In this document: piece after piece, positions 10,454 through 21,657 of the stretch
Layout: every line of letters begins with the position of its first letter
Numbering within the stretch: the first letter of the stretch is position 1
Position numbers and translations under genes: made by a program
Origin: Lepidonotus clava
Taxonomy: Eukaryota > Annelida > Polychaeta > Phyllodocida > Polynoidae
DNA length: 64,000 nucleotides
Direction: 5' to 3'
Assembly: GCA_936440205.1 (NCBI GenBank)
Contig: OW387140.1
Location: 28,579,659 to 28,643,658 of the forward strand
Notes under the pieces: model-generated
What the model was told of the DNA's origin: nothing
Databases searched by the model: none
The model's input: only the letters and a program-made list of their open reading frames with translations

Positions 10454-11769
10454 GTGTTCCGATTGGGTGGTTTGACTTTATTAAATATGGTCATTGAATT
10501 AAATTTTATGTTGATAGTGGTAGCGGATTAAAAAAAAAAAAGTTTTCTGGAAGTGCCACGATTTTTACGGTAACCTTTAACACCACTCCTGAATAGGTAT
10601 ACTGTTTAGTTTTATACTGATGTTAGGAAATGAATCATTTGTGAAATTAAAAAAAGACAACAATTGCTTCAAATATGAGATGATATAGAACTTAACTCTA
10701 CAACTTTAAATTCACCTACGCCAACTCAATGGCAGCGCATAGGCAAGGGCATTACGTGCGTGCTCTACATCAGCCAGACATACTATAACTGTCACACCAC
10801 TACCTAATTATGTAAACAATATGAATTTAATTACGCCTACTGGCCAATTCATGTGTTTGTTTCTTACAATACCACGAAAACTCTTTAAATACCCATTAAT
10901 AAATTTAAATAGTACATACAATGTTGGCCCAGGGCCAAAAGGAATGCCGCTTTTATATCTATAATTCAAGGACTATCATTGGCGAGTGTGACAACACAAA
11001 GTGTATAACTTGGTATCGTAGTGTTGATTTATTGTGTGGTCAACCGACCCCTACTTTATGATCCAGAGGCGTGACACCGTCGCGGTAACGTTATAACTGT
11101 TGTCTGGATGTGCGCAGCACTAAGTATATATAAGCCCGTTCATACTGAGGACGGCGATTGGATCCAACTTAATAAGGGATCACATATTCAGCAATATGTT
11201 CTGTGAATTATAATCTTGGCCAGCCTTTATAGGCAAAAATACTGGTATTAATTTTCTTAACCTATTTTCATATCCCAGCTTTCTGACTTTTATTGGCCAG
11301 TCACTAGAGCACTGATCGCCGGATCCCAGCTCAATCACAATCGGTAGCATCAGTATTAAGTCACGGTCAAACCTAGCCCCGTCCATCTCAACCTTCTGAA
11401 TTTTCTATTGACTTGATTTGTTGTCTCTACCAACCATGTTAGGCTCGTTAATAACTAGGTTCTACTTTGTACAGTTTTGATGCCGACAGATAAAAGACTT
11501 CAAAGGTAATGTAATACTTGTATATCCGATCGTAACCTCAAATCGGTTTGTGTGTAAGTGTATTGGTAGATCAGCCCTCGTTGCTTAATGTGAACCGACC
11601 AGTACATTTTAATAGGTTTAGCCTAGCTTGTCCCTCTTCACCCTGAGTAGGTCAGCTTTAGATAAGGCCGGCCTCATATCGCCATTGATAACAGACCAGC
11701 GTATTTATTACAATTACGCTGAGCATAGAACCAACTGGATTGATATTTCAAGTATTATCAGAGGGGTGT
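10454..11769. other. No recognised gene
   Basis: AT-rich, with no supported coding region. Some of the first few hundred bases may be 5' untranslated sequence of the Penelope-like element if its end is further right than assumed. Confidence 0.4.
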
Positions 11770-12010
11770 AGATGGGAGGTCCTTATGTCACATGTCGAAT
11801 TTAAGAAATGGGCATGTCGCATATCACTACATTTTCATTTTCCATGTTGATTTTAAAAACCTCCCATATCACATGTCCAATTGAAAAAGTCCCCTATGTC
11901 ATGTCGTTTATTTTTTTATCCCCTCTCACTAAGGTCTACGACGCATGTCAAATTTAAAAAGTGGTTATGTCGCCCTGTCGATTTTACGGGTCTACGTCCA
12001 TTATCAGGGT
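11770..12010 (+). repeat. Dispersed repeat built of ATGTCGC / TGTCGAATTTAAGAAATGG motifs, copy 1
   Basis: The phrases ATGTCACATGTCGAATTTAA, ATGTCGCATATC, CATGTCCAATTGAAAAAGT and CCTGTCGATTTTACGGGTCT follow each other at intervals of about 20-45 bp, so the element is made of degenerate internal repeats. A second element with the same words lies at 15130-15315. It is non-coding and the family is unknown. Confidence 0.7.
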
Positions 12011-14084
12011 TTCTTTAACAAAGACCCGTGAGTTGGAACCTAGACATAACAGAGGCTTTTTTTTATAAGTGTGTTGAACTATCAAAATTCATGAATCAAT
12101 GTATTAGATCTTTTATAGCAAATAATGATAATGTTATCAAATATTAAATACTTTCTATGGGTATAGTTGTAAAAATATTACTATCGTTTATTTTGGACGA
12201 AACATACTGCAATTCTTTACATACTTCATCATAATTAAATGATACTGTCACTGTCAGATTACGCGTTTAACGTCAGCTTGGAGCAGGGTCATCATAAAAC
12301 AATGTCTCATTGGTCTGATTTAAGCTTAACAATTAAATGCAGGTATATAATATTGGTTGAACTAATCCTCCAGCCCTGTCATCATTATACAATGTATTGT
12401 CGAACGTTTTGTTTGCAGGGACACAATCTAAGATGTTCTACTATACTGTGATTATGTTACAGCCATGATAGGTTATGCAATTTCCCCCTTGAGTGTTTAC
12501 GAAAATAATCGGCCTAAAAAGTCGGCCTAAACAAGAAGCCTAGGTTTAGCCCCATAGCTTAGATGATGAATCACGTAAGAAATGACTGTATTTAGTAACC
12601 CAGTAGACCATCTGTTGTGGCCTTGAGTGGACAGCTGGATAAAAAATTTGACTTTCTGCAATGTCATTATTATGCGACTATCCAACCTTCAAGTTAATAT
12701 TATCTAAGTTACATATTCTTTTAACCAATACTGACACAAAAGTTTGTCCCCCCCCCCCCCCCTCAAATAAAAAAAAAAGTCCAAGTTCCATCTACAAAAT
12801 TAATATTCCACAATAAACAGGGAAGAATATTTAAATAGACTGTCTAAGTTGAAAGGGTCTGTGGGATTGGCATTTCCTCACTTGCCCGTTGGGCTGTCAC
12901 AGTACCAGGTTACCCTCCAGCTAAGCCCTGATTTGAGGTCTGCTATTATTACATGGGCGCGGGTAACAGAAGCCCTGCATCCCGCACAGAGTGTTGTTAG
13001 CCTAAATGGCCGGCTTTTTATCACGTCTGAGAGTGTACATACCAGTGTATACGCCTACAGGCAACTCATACCAACAGATAAGAGCGCGTATGATATGCGG
13101 GTACATTTAGAGCAAATGATCTATAGAAAGTAGTCGTACATTATAGATGCCTATTATACTAATTTATACATGTCTATTGTAGATGTCGGCAATATATTGT
13201 ACCTAACTAAATTTAGTTGTTGTGTATAGTCTACATCAATATAGAATAACCATTCCGCTATTTGTGAATAACCTAATGGTGTGTGCCATTGGTAGGGGAA
13301 TGCCTCAGGAGAGTTTCCCTCTTTTTGAGTGGCTTTGTTTTTTCTGAAAATCTTCGTTTTGAATTATATATTTCTTTAATGGATATGGATTATGAGGCAG
13401 AAACTGAAATTTAAAAATAATAATCAGTTTTTTTCTATATATAAAGTAGGAATGTGTGTAGAAACTGGAATGTGTGTGGAACTTTGGGAGAACACAAAAT
13501 AGTATTTCAGAGACGTAACTGCATTGCACGTATTAGTTCGCCTTAAGTCGCGACGTGATAGTTGGCAAACAGGCTGTGATTATGACATGGATTGAGGGAG
13601 AGTTGAGTGGGTTACATCACGTCGGTCCACCTGTTTGTGTCCTGAATAATTCAGATGTAACGTTTTCAAAGCTTAACCAATGACAGGGAACCCTAAAGTA
13701 TGGGATAACCAGAATACCCTGCTGTGCAACTCAAAATATGATATTCATATTCAGATGTCTTACCTTTAGCCAGGTATAGCCAACTATCGTGCTTAGCACA
13801 ATACTATCTTGGGAAATTAAATGGACCAACATTTTGAGATCGCTAGAAAGCAAATTTAATTTAAACGAAAAAAAATCAGAATCTACTGTATTATATCTCA
13901 GTATTTCACCATCAGTTGAGAAGGCACCTCTGGCCTAGAGTTAATGGGGAAGTAAGATTAAATAGTCTACCACAATTACACATGACACATGATAGTCTAC
14001 AGACCAACATCGCTTGATATAATTTAGATGATAAAATCACATGTATCAATGCAAATTGTGAGATACAAAGTGACAATGAGCTCA
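12011..14084. other. No recognised gene; poly-C tract
   Basis: AT-rich sequence with a C15 tract near 12748 followed by an A run. A 94-codon open frame at 12849-13133 (+) has no recognisable domain and is not called. Nothing else can be supported. Confidence 0.4.
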
Positions 14085-14433
14085 GGCCAAACAAAAGAAA
14101 TTGTTGTGTTCAGGTAACCCTACCTACCCTAAATTTTTGGCCCTACCCTAACCTTTTTTTTGTATTTTTTTTTTTTTTTTTTTTTCAGAATCCAAAGAAT
14201 TGACCTAAAATACCATGGAAAACCATAAAACAGCACATGGATACTCAGGGCATGTATTTTAGATGCCAAAAATGCTTTTTGAGAATATTTGGAATATCTT
14301 TTTTATTTCCAACACTGGCCGGGTCTCTTTGGCAAGTGAAAAAAAAAAGCGAAAAAAAAAAGTTTTTTCGACCTACCTACCCTATTTTTTTCGACCTATG
14401 TTACCTGAACACAACAATTTTTTTTGTTTGGCC
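14085..14433. mobile_element. MITE with ~34-bp terminal inverted repeats
   Basis: The left end GGCCAAACAAAAGAAATTGT continues TGTGTTCAGGTAAC (14085-14118). The right end at 14400-14433 is its reverse complement with one or two changes. The inside has TACCTACCCTA phrases, T-rich and A-rich runs and no gene. Size (~350 bp), long terminal inverted repeats and lack of coding capacity define a MITE. The superfamily is not assigned because no clear target duplication is seen. Confidence 0.82.
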
Positions 14434-15129
14434 TCATACGTTATCCATCAACTTCTTGAACTTTGAACTACAAGCAAAAAGGAGGCATTGAAGAGCTCTT
14501 ACTTTGGTATGCGTAATGATAACAATAACCTATTGAGGGGCGAGACCCCCTATTCATGGCCCTCCCACCATGCAGCATTGTTTGACATGCAAGCAGTGGG
14601 CTGCGCCCCCCCCCCCCCCCCCCTCAACCTTAGTTCCTTTCTACTCCCACCCTTCAATGCTACCCACTCTATCAAAGCTTCAGCATCGCTTTTGACGGCT
14701 GACAAAAAAGACCAAACTTGTTTGCAACACAATCTGTGTAAAGGCCAAGGGTGTGCTTTCCTCTCTGGTGAGTCTTCAATGGCTAGAAACATTTGCTATA
14801 AAACATTTGCATGTCTAAGAAAAGATGGAGAAAGATTTCTGATGTATTGTACTTTTTATTTCTAAGTGGGAAACATCATGTCTTCTCTTCCTCTCTTTTT
14901 TTTTATAACTAGATCTACTAGATCTACAATAAAGGGAATGTTGTATCAGCATGCATGTCATTCTAGCTCAAAATGTCTAAAATGAACTAACAAATATCCT
15001 TGCATTAAACTACCCCAACAAACAAAGAAGATCTATTAAAGATCTCACTCTAAATGACATTCATTAGAATTTAGGGATGTTGTGAGTCAACAAGGCTTCT
15101 TGCATTTGTGGGGCCCTTGATGGGGGGGG
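14434..15129. other. No recognised gene; poly-C tract
   Basis: A C17 tract near 14607 and short T runs; no supported coding sequence. The 125-codon frame at 14488-14865 reads through the C tract and looks accidental. Confidence 0.4.
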
Positions 15130-15315
15130 GGGGGATCCTGATGTCGCGTGTCTAAATGACAATGTCCTGTCGATTTTAAGAAATGGCCATGTCACCCTGT
15201 CAAATTTAAGAAATGGCAATGTCCCCAATGTCAATATCTCTCTAAAATCCCATGTCGCATGTCATTAGGCCTCAAAAGTGCTCATGTTGCCATGTCGATT
15301 TTAAGGTTCTAGGGC
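15130..15315 (+). repeat. ATGTCGC-rich dispersed repeat, copy 2
   Basis: It carries the same words as 11770-12010: GATGTCGCGTGTC, CCTGTCGATTTTAAGAAATG, CCTGTCAAATTTAAGAAATG and CATGTCGATTTTAAGG. It follows a G13 tract. The internal periodicity is again about 20-40 bp. Confidence 0.7.
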
Positions 15316-16583
15316 CATATTTGTAGATCTTGGGGCCTAGATCTTAAAAAAAAAAAAAGAGTTTGCGAGGGTGGTGAGGGTTGTGTTATTCATGGTGGCT
15401 AAGCACTAGAAACTTTACTGACATACAAACTGTTGATCTAAGAGACTGTTGTCTGTCTAGGTTGACAATGACAAATTATATCAAATGCCTGAAACGGGTC
15501 TAACACTTTTAGAATACAGAGGGGCTTCTATCTTTTGACAATTAAATAGTATTATGCCGCTATGGCAGGCGTAGGATAGGTCAGTAGATGTAGGCCTAGC
15601 CTAGGCCTAGCCCTAGGTTATTCGCTGGTTACACTTCTACACTGACAATAACAGTTCTGTCGTCCAGAATGTCACGAGATCCTAGAGGCCAGTGAATCTA
15701 AATGACACTAAATGTCCTTCTTTTCAGAGTCGTTCACCCGTAACGTCTTTTGGACGCCACACACACACACGGCCACCTCCCCTCCAGAGACCGGGCGCCC
15801 ATCGGCCGGTCCTCCCGGGCGACCCGGCCCTCGGCCCCGGGAGGGGAAGGCGCAGGACACGGTCTCCCGGGCCGGTCTCCTACTGTTTACATTTTGAATC
15901 TTACTGACTTCTAGTTGATTAATCGGTTATAAATAGCCATTTAGATAACTCCAGATGAAGTAGAGAGATATACCATTGTCCCTTTAAGAGAATGAATTGC
16001 TCGGTAGTCGCCAGATGCGCATAAACAAACTTTTGAAAGTTCGTAAGAAAGTTGTTCACCGTCGACGTGCGTCCATCGTCTGCTCGTCAAGGTGGATCGA
16101 AGAGAAAGTTGGGGGAGTGAGATGCGTGGACGCCAGGGTGTTTTACCCGCTAAAATAGCAATGTTTGCGCACAAAACTAATCAAGGTAGTTTCTATAAGT
16201 ACTTACCTTAGCAATCGTAATGGGTTCGTTAAATTCCTTGCCACCCTGGAGCCTAAAACCCCACGGAGTTCCATCCAAGAGGACCACAGTGTAAGCCATT
16301 TCTCCAACTCGGGGATTCTCGCTTTAGGGGAACCTGTGCAGGTACAAGGGGAGTCGGTGTTAGAATTAAATAAGTTTACAATAATCAAGCGTTATACCCA
16401 ACCAAGGTTCCTCAAAATAAGAACAATTAAGATATCACATGGAATTCGTAGGCTTTACATTATATACTTCTTCGTGAGATGTTTTCAAAGAAACATAAGC
16501 AACTCCTAGGACAATGATGTCCCAAAATCCCTGACGAACCTCTATTCTGTCAGGTAGATCTCACTTTTAGTGCGCGTAGACTT
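15316..16583. other. No firm gene; GC-rich island with an acceptor-like site
   Basis: 15730-15890 is strongly GC-rich, with CACACACACA and many CpGs, and follows a good acceptor-like sequence (CTTCTTTTCAG ending near 15726). It could be an untranslated exon or part of a CpG island, but the open frames are proline/arginine-rich in all frames and I cannot support a protein. Confidence 0.3.
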
Positions 16584-16597
16584 TCACCAGAGGGCGT
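16584..16597 (+). promoter_or_regulatory. CTCF-like motif (12 of 14)
   Basis: TCACCAGAGGGCGT against the bilaterian CTCF core CCASYAGRKGGCRS: the first and last positions differ. It is the first of three such sites within 380 bp. Confidence 0.35.
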
Positions 16598-16905
16598 GTG
16601 TTAACCGTGTGCTCCAACACTATTTTCGCGCTTTACCCTTTCGCACTCATGTGAGCTATATTTTAGAAGTAAATTTAAAAGAAAAGAAAAAGAGATCTTA
16701 GATCCACCTAACGTTATTATTTATTTCCAGAAAGTGAGAAACGACCAGGCCTAATTATCCAAATCTAGATTTATTTTTGGAGAATCTATGAATTCATAAA
16801 TGAAACAAAAAAAACTCATATACTATTTCCTGATTTATATAAATGAAAATCATTGCAAAAGATTATCCTGTTTGCTGGGAAATTAAACTTTAGTTCAACC
16901 CTTTA

Positions 16906-16919
16906 TCACCAGAGGGCGC
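16906..16919 (+). promoter_or_regulatory. CTCF-like motif (13 of 14)
   Basis: TCACCAGAGGGCGC differs from CCASYAGRKGGCRS only at the first base. It lies just upstream of the CpG-rich segment. Confidence 0.45.
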
Positions 16920-16948
16920 CACCCCATTCTGCCCATTTCCCGCGTAAA

Positions 16949-16962
16949 TCGCCAGGTGGCGC
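16949..16962 (+). promoter_or_regulatory. CTCF-like motif (12 of 14)
   Basis: TCGCCAGGTGGCGC has two mismatches to the CTCF core and lies 43 bp right of the previous site in the same orientation. Confidence 0.35.
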
Positions 16963-16985
16963 TGGAGGCAACATTTCCAATGACA

Positions 16986-17226
16986 ACTTCCGGTTCATTG
17001 CTCGGCTCTTGACGGCGCTGTGATTCTTCTGATTTCTACACCTGTCTGTGACTCTCCGAGGTACGTATATGAAAATCAGAAGGGCTAGACACAAAGCAAC
17101 TATTACTGAGACAAATATAGGAAATTTAGAGCCAAAGGCGTTCAGTAATTTTGCACTGAGAGGTGATTGAAAACGGGAAAGCGCTCGCGGTAGGTCGACC
17201 CGCGGGGAGACGGGGCCTGACCGTCG
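16986..17226 (+). promoter_or_regulatory. Candidate CpG-rich promoter and untranslated first exon of RAP1GDS1
   Basis: An ETS/GABPA-type site (ACTTCCGG, 16986-16993) is followed by a CpG-dense segment from about 17165. The segment ends in GACCGTCG with a consensus donor GTGAGT at 17227. Such a TATA-less, CpG-rich start with an ETS site is typical of broadly expressed genes. The next good acceptor before the RAP1GDS1 ATG is TTTTATATAG ending at 39220, so a 5'-untranslated exon here could splice there. This is inference from signals only. A nearer promoter at 39 kb, or an unrelated non-coding transcript, is also possible. Confidence 0.35.
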
Positions 17227-17232
17227 GTGAGT

Positions 17233-18206
17233 CGGTGCTCGTCGCCGGGCATCACCGCCGAGTCCACGGCTGGCAGGACAGGGGCTGACAGCAGTGACAA
17301 CCGGGATTCAGGTCGCGTGAGCTGCTCGTCAAGCCAGCTGACATGTTGGTGTGGTCTGTCATATGTAATTCACACATTCATGCTGCAGTAGTTTCTAAAC
17401 CTGCCTAACTAGAGATCTAGGCCAGATCAAACTTTGACTCAGTTGATCTATAGACTAGAGCTATTCTAGATCTAGGGATAGGCCTATAGTAGATATACGG
17501 AGCACACGGGTTTGTGGTTTGAGGACGAAATCGCGTCATTTTGCGGATCGCGCGGTGAAATACTGGGCGCCAGAAGTGACCCTACTTAGCATTGGGGCCT
17601 ATGGGGAAAATGGGGAATTTGGCGATTATGGGGAAATTAAGCCCAATAGAAAAATATGAAGCCTTTTATGCCATGTATGGGGTGATTTCGCAACTTTTTC
17701 TCACTTACTGTATAAAGATTGGACCACTATTTAAAAAGTTAGATCGAAATAACCTGTTTTCTCCCATAGGAGCCCATGTTAAACGCACCCCCAACCTCCG
17801 TTCGCGATTTCCGCGAAATTTCGGTGCGCGATGTCTTATTTTGAGACCCGCATATTGCGTATAGATCTATAGTGAGCATTTGAACTTGAAGATGCATTTA
17901 TATTTAGGCGTTAAATAAGAAGTTTCTGATATCTAACGTGTTTGTTGTTAATCATCGTAGGGTAGCTATTGTGGTAGATGGTTCGGATCTATTCAACTTC
18001 AAGTTAATCCTCTCCTAAGTTAAAGGGAAACTCACTTGGTAAATTGTGAGGTAATATTGATTAATCCGCAAAGTTTCATAAGATAAGGCAGTCCTACAAT
18101 TGTCCAGATGATGCAGCAATCGCAGTCAGTGTTTGAGGACAATGATAATGTTCAGGTTCAGTCAATGACAATGGTTGTGCTGGTTGATCAGATCTAGAGT
18201 CCCAGC
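17233..18206. other. No recognised gene
   Basis: CpG content falls off by ~17340. A 90-codon frame at 17592-17864 consists largely of Gly/Met-rich repeats of GGGGAAAATGG and is not supported. Confidence 0.4.
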
Positions 18207-18635
18207 TCCCAGTTGGCAAAACTGGTTGTATTGACGTCATCCTTACGTTGAAATCTGACGTTGTTTTTATGTTATGACGTTGGTTTTAGGTTGAAATAAC
18301 ATTGGATTTGCAAAGTTTTCTGCCGTTGTATTTTGGTTGAAATCCTGACATTCTTTGATTTTAGTCACAGACTGACTGCTGAAGAAAAGCATTTCTATGT
18401 TACCTTTATGCCTTTTTGACTTGAAATATCATAAATAAAACCTTTTTCTAATGGACTGTATTCCATATTTTGCATAAATGTTGTAATTTTCAACGTTGAA
18501 CCAACGTCAGTATTTTGAACCAGAATACCACCATGGTTGAATTTAGGTTGTATTTTGGTTGTCTGACGTCATGACCAATATCAACATAAATCAACCTTGG
18601 AACAACGTTGAAATTAGGTTGTGTGCCCATTGGGA
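18207..18635. mobile_element. Non-autonomous DNA transposon, TIR CCCAGTTGGCA, with GTTGAAATTAGGTTG-type internal repeats
   Basis: The left end TCCCAGTTGGCAAAACTGG and the right end (minus strand TCCCAATGGGCACACAACC) form imperfect terminal inverted repeats. The interior is a string of ACGTTGGTTTTAGGTTGAAA-like words in both orientations. Elements of this TGGGCACAAC...ACGTTG style are widespread in invertebrate genomes. There is no gene inside and no clear target duplication. Confidence 0.75.
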
Positions 18636-18853
18636 GGAGGTTAGAGTAAAAAATGTTCTATACAGTATACGATGCCAATGAAAGTTTCTCCCCCACAAAG
18701 CCGGGAAATACCTAGGCCTATGGTTTAAATTCCCCCTCAATTGGATCTGCTCATTGCTATTCCTCTCATACCATTTCATACCAAAAAAGTAGTACCCAAG
18801 ACCAACCTGACAAATGGTTGACCCTGATCTGGCTCTACTTAATCTATCCATGG

Positions 18854-18954
18854 CAGATTATTTTTATTTTGGCCAAATCTAGATATATTTTTTAAATGTA
18901 AAATTCGGCCAAAAAGTAGTTAACGAAAATTTTCCCAATAACGCACCCCCCCCC

Positions 18955-19005
<51 letters not shown>

Positions 19006-19029
19006 CCAAAATCCTGGATCCGCTACTGC
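18854..19029 (-). mobile_element. Short non-autonomous DNA element (GCAGYGKCGGATC family), copy b
   Basis: On the minus strand: GCAGTAGCGGATCCAGG, a long A tract (more than 40), a G tract, then CTTTTTGGCCGAATTTTACA. It matches 1349-1489 apart from tract lengths. On the + strand this appears as C18 followed by about T47. Confidence 0.72.
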
Positions 19030-19157
19030 TTGACTCTGCCTGCCTTGATCAAACGGTTACTTAGATTCTACCCAGACCTGGGACCCCATACTTGGAAACT
19101 AATTATCTCTAATGGGATGTAAGGGTTCTGTTTTTCTGAATGTCTATCAGTTATAGA

Positions 19158-19161
19158 GTGT
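19158..19161 (+). repeat. Target-site duplication GTGT, left
   Basis: GTGT directly precedes the left LTR and GTGT directly follows the right LTR (38995-38998). A 4-bp duplication is usual for Ty3/gypsy integrases. Confidence 0.75.
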
Positions 19162-19769
19162 TGAACTATTGTTAATGTTAGATTTAAGACTGCGTAAGAT
19201 TCGTGTATATCCAAGTCTTCGTAAGTTGCTTTCCAGAATGTCTGAGTAATTCAGACCGCGTTTAAAGTTTGTCCATTCACTTCCCAATAGTTCAAAAGAA
19301 ATGAACGATGAGGGAGCTTCTTAATATGAAAGGGTTTTTATTCAATAAACATCTCATCCCGAGTCAAAGCCACCATGTATAAGTCTTCATCAGTCCACCT
19401 CCCATCTCCTATCAGCAATCAACCACATTTAGAACACGAGTTGCTCCAACGCCTTCTAGACCATTCTAGCATTCAGCTCTAACACAATCCTATGTCCGAG
19501 GTAGTGGATATTCGTAAACTCCAGTCTGTTACATGGAGTCGATGTACTTACTCCAGGTATAACTCCTTGGTTAAACATGTTTCTTCTAACCAACTAACTC
19601 ACTAACTGCTCGCTCCCTACCTTGCAGCGCCTTTTATACTGGTTAACAGGTGGCGCTAGGAGCGTAAGATATTTCTCCTAGGAGTAGACTAGAAGTAGAC
19701 TTGCTAAGCCTGATCCTTGTTGGATTATATATTATGACAATGTATTAAAAGTACTAAGCCATTAGTACA
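19162..19769 (-). repeat. Long terminal repeat, left (3' LTR of the minus-strand element)
   Basis: 608 bp, starting TGAACTATTG and ending CATTAGTACA on the + strand. It appears identical to 38387-38994 in a base-by-base reading. It contains AATAAA-like words and the segment ACAGGTGGCGCTAGGAGC. Confidence 0.95.
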
Positions 19770-20937
19770 TTCGACGGCGGTCAGGTGTTTGAGTTTAAGG
19801 AGGTGGACGACATAGCTCAAACCAAATGAATATAATGAACTCCCAATTTTGATGATTGGATATATTTGTTAAACCATGGTGGGGTGGCCTTGACTCTCGT
19901 GGTACATTCAACGCAGTATCAATAGATTTGTAGATCCAGTTTCAACACAAATTCACAGTGAAATTATTCATTGAGTTGATTTCCACATTTTGAAGCTCAA
20001 GGTTAGCAGAACTCGTTCATAAAATGACAAGGTAAGTGTTAAAAATTGATAACATGATTATTTGGATAACAACGTAGATGATGACATAATCATGGTTACA
20101 AAATGACAAAGTCAACTTTAGAGGATGAAGTATTCGTCATCTTTAGGTATTCACTTAGTACGTGCCTTGTACATTAAAGTCAGTTCTCAGCATCGTTAGC
20201 TGATTTTAAGATTCAAAGATTGCGACACCCGTGCATAAGGTGACAAATTCAGTTTTGACTTAGTACGCGCATGTACAGTTTCTGATATTTATGATTTGTA
20301 ACACAAGTCAACAGAACTCAACATATATACAGTGTAGGGTTGTCTTAAACTTCTAAGAGTAACAAGTGTACATCAAATCCAATTTCAGAACAAATTAACA
20401 CAACATAAGTCAATTCAGAGAATTCGGACATTTTGAACGAACGACTTTCATGATACAATGCGTGTCGAATTTCAATCAAATTTCAACCAGAACAACATTA
20501 TTTACAATAAATACAAGGTCTCTGTATCAGGTTTAGTAATACCGAGCAGTTGGAACCAGAAAATACCACCATTCCCGTCACGCGTCCGCCAGCTATACTT
20601 AGTACACGTGTACTTAGCGGGACGCTTGACTGGAGTTCCCCCCCAAGGTTTGACCTCGATTTGGATCCTTCGGGCGCGAAGCGCCCGGATGGCAAATTTC
20701 TGCTTCGATCAAACTTTCAAGTTTGATTGTTCGACCTGATATTTTGGGCCGATATGAATTAATTCTGGCGCTTGATTATGTTGGTTGGGGACCTAAACTT
20801 TAGTTTAGCACAGATTTTGTAAAAATTTATGCGATGGATTGATCATGTTAGCCGATTTCAGAATTTGGATCTTTTGGATCTAAAAGGGGTTTTCCAAATT
20901 AGCCTCGTTTTGACGTCATTTTAATCAGTGCCGACGG
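19770..20937. other. Non-coding part of the LTR element, between 3' LTR and antisense gene
   Basis: No convincing frame. The 12-mer CGACGGCGGTCA sits 3 bases inside the LTR (19772-19783). Variants of ATAAAATGACAAGG recur around 20020, 20098 and 20235. Two compact hairpins lie just upstream of the antisense gene: CGGGCGC/GCGCCCG at 20671-20687 and ATCAAACTT/AAGTTTGAT at 20708-20727. Confidence 0.6.
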
Positions 20938-21657
20938 TTGTTTTATCGCGTGTGGACGTACTTTTACAAGCTTAGCCCTTTTTTTATTATTTCGCCGACT
21001 TCCACCATGGTTCGCATAGCAATCTTTTGCTCAGACCGAGAGGGTGGAATTCAAGAGTACCCCGATCTTCTTCTTTCGGGTGGTGAGCACACCTGTGCGG
21101 TGTTTTCCTGCCGAGACGCCTCGACGGCTGAACTATCTGGATATGCGTTTGCGCATCACGTTATGTGGCCAGACGATATTCTGGTAGTCATGTGTAATTT
21201 GCTGGACGTTCTTACATGGGACGAGGAGTTAGACCTGTATATTCCACTCTATACTAGCTCCGATGCCGCAGCAAAGTTCTACGCTGAGACCATCAACCGT
21301 GCCTTCTTGAATGTCAAGTCGCACCCGGCCCCGTCGACCTTCGTGATCACGACCCCCTCTGGATTTGATGTTCAGCGCTGGGCTTTTACTGACAGTGACG
21401 GTTCACTCCAGAAATGGGTGAACCGTCTCATACCCAAAGTTAGCCGGGAGGTGCGCCGGGCCAACGATTGGTTTGGCGTGCCTACCGCGGACACGGGGCG
21501 GGTGCTCCACGCCATACGGACAGTCGTCGACGGCAACATTACAGTGAATGATTTCCGTGAGCTGGAGGACGGCTACCGACCTTCAGACAGGATCATCAGA
21601 CGCTGGGCGCGGGTGTTGGGGCGGTTGATCGCCCGTTTGCCCGTCGTGGCGCGCTAA
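20938..21657 (+). CDS. Antisense gene inside the LTR element, SGNH-hydrolase-like protein (239 aa)
   Basis: This frame runs opposite to gag, pol and env, between the env-like frame and the 3' LTR. A second in-frame ATG at 21007, preceded by CCACC, gives a better context and a 216-residue protein starting MVRIAIF; I prefer that start. The body has a strand-turn segment DDILVVMCNLLDVL (where SGNH-type proteins carry a PDxVVV..GxxDLT stretch), a TPSGFDVQRW segment, a REVRRANDWFGVPTAD segment and a C-terminal EDGYRPSDRIIRRWAR. This order resembles a family of SGNH-fold proteins I know as passengers of invertebrate retroelements. The resemblance is pattern-based and the role is unknown; enzymatic activity should not be assumed. 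Confidence 0.75.
   Translation: MFYRVWTYFYKLSPFFIISPTSTMVRIAIFCSDREGGIQEYPDLLLSGGEHTCAVFSCRDASTAELSGYAFAHHVMWPDDILVVMCNLLDVLTWDEELDLYIPLYTSSDAAAKFYAETINRAFLNVKSHPAPSTFVITTPSGFDVQRWAFTDSDGSLQKWVNRLIPKVSREVRRANDWFGVPTADTGRVLHAIRTVVDGNITVNDFRELEDGYRPSDRIIRRWARVLGRLIARLPVVAR

Noticed and set aside
12849-13133. 94-codon open frame
   Set aside because: No domain, splice context or conserved motif that I recognise; length is compatible with chance.
14488-14865. 125-codon open frame
   Set aside because: It reads through a C17 tract giving poly-proline; likely accidental.
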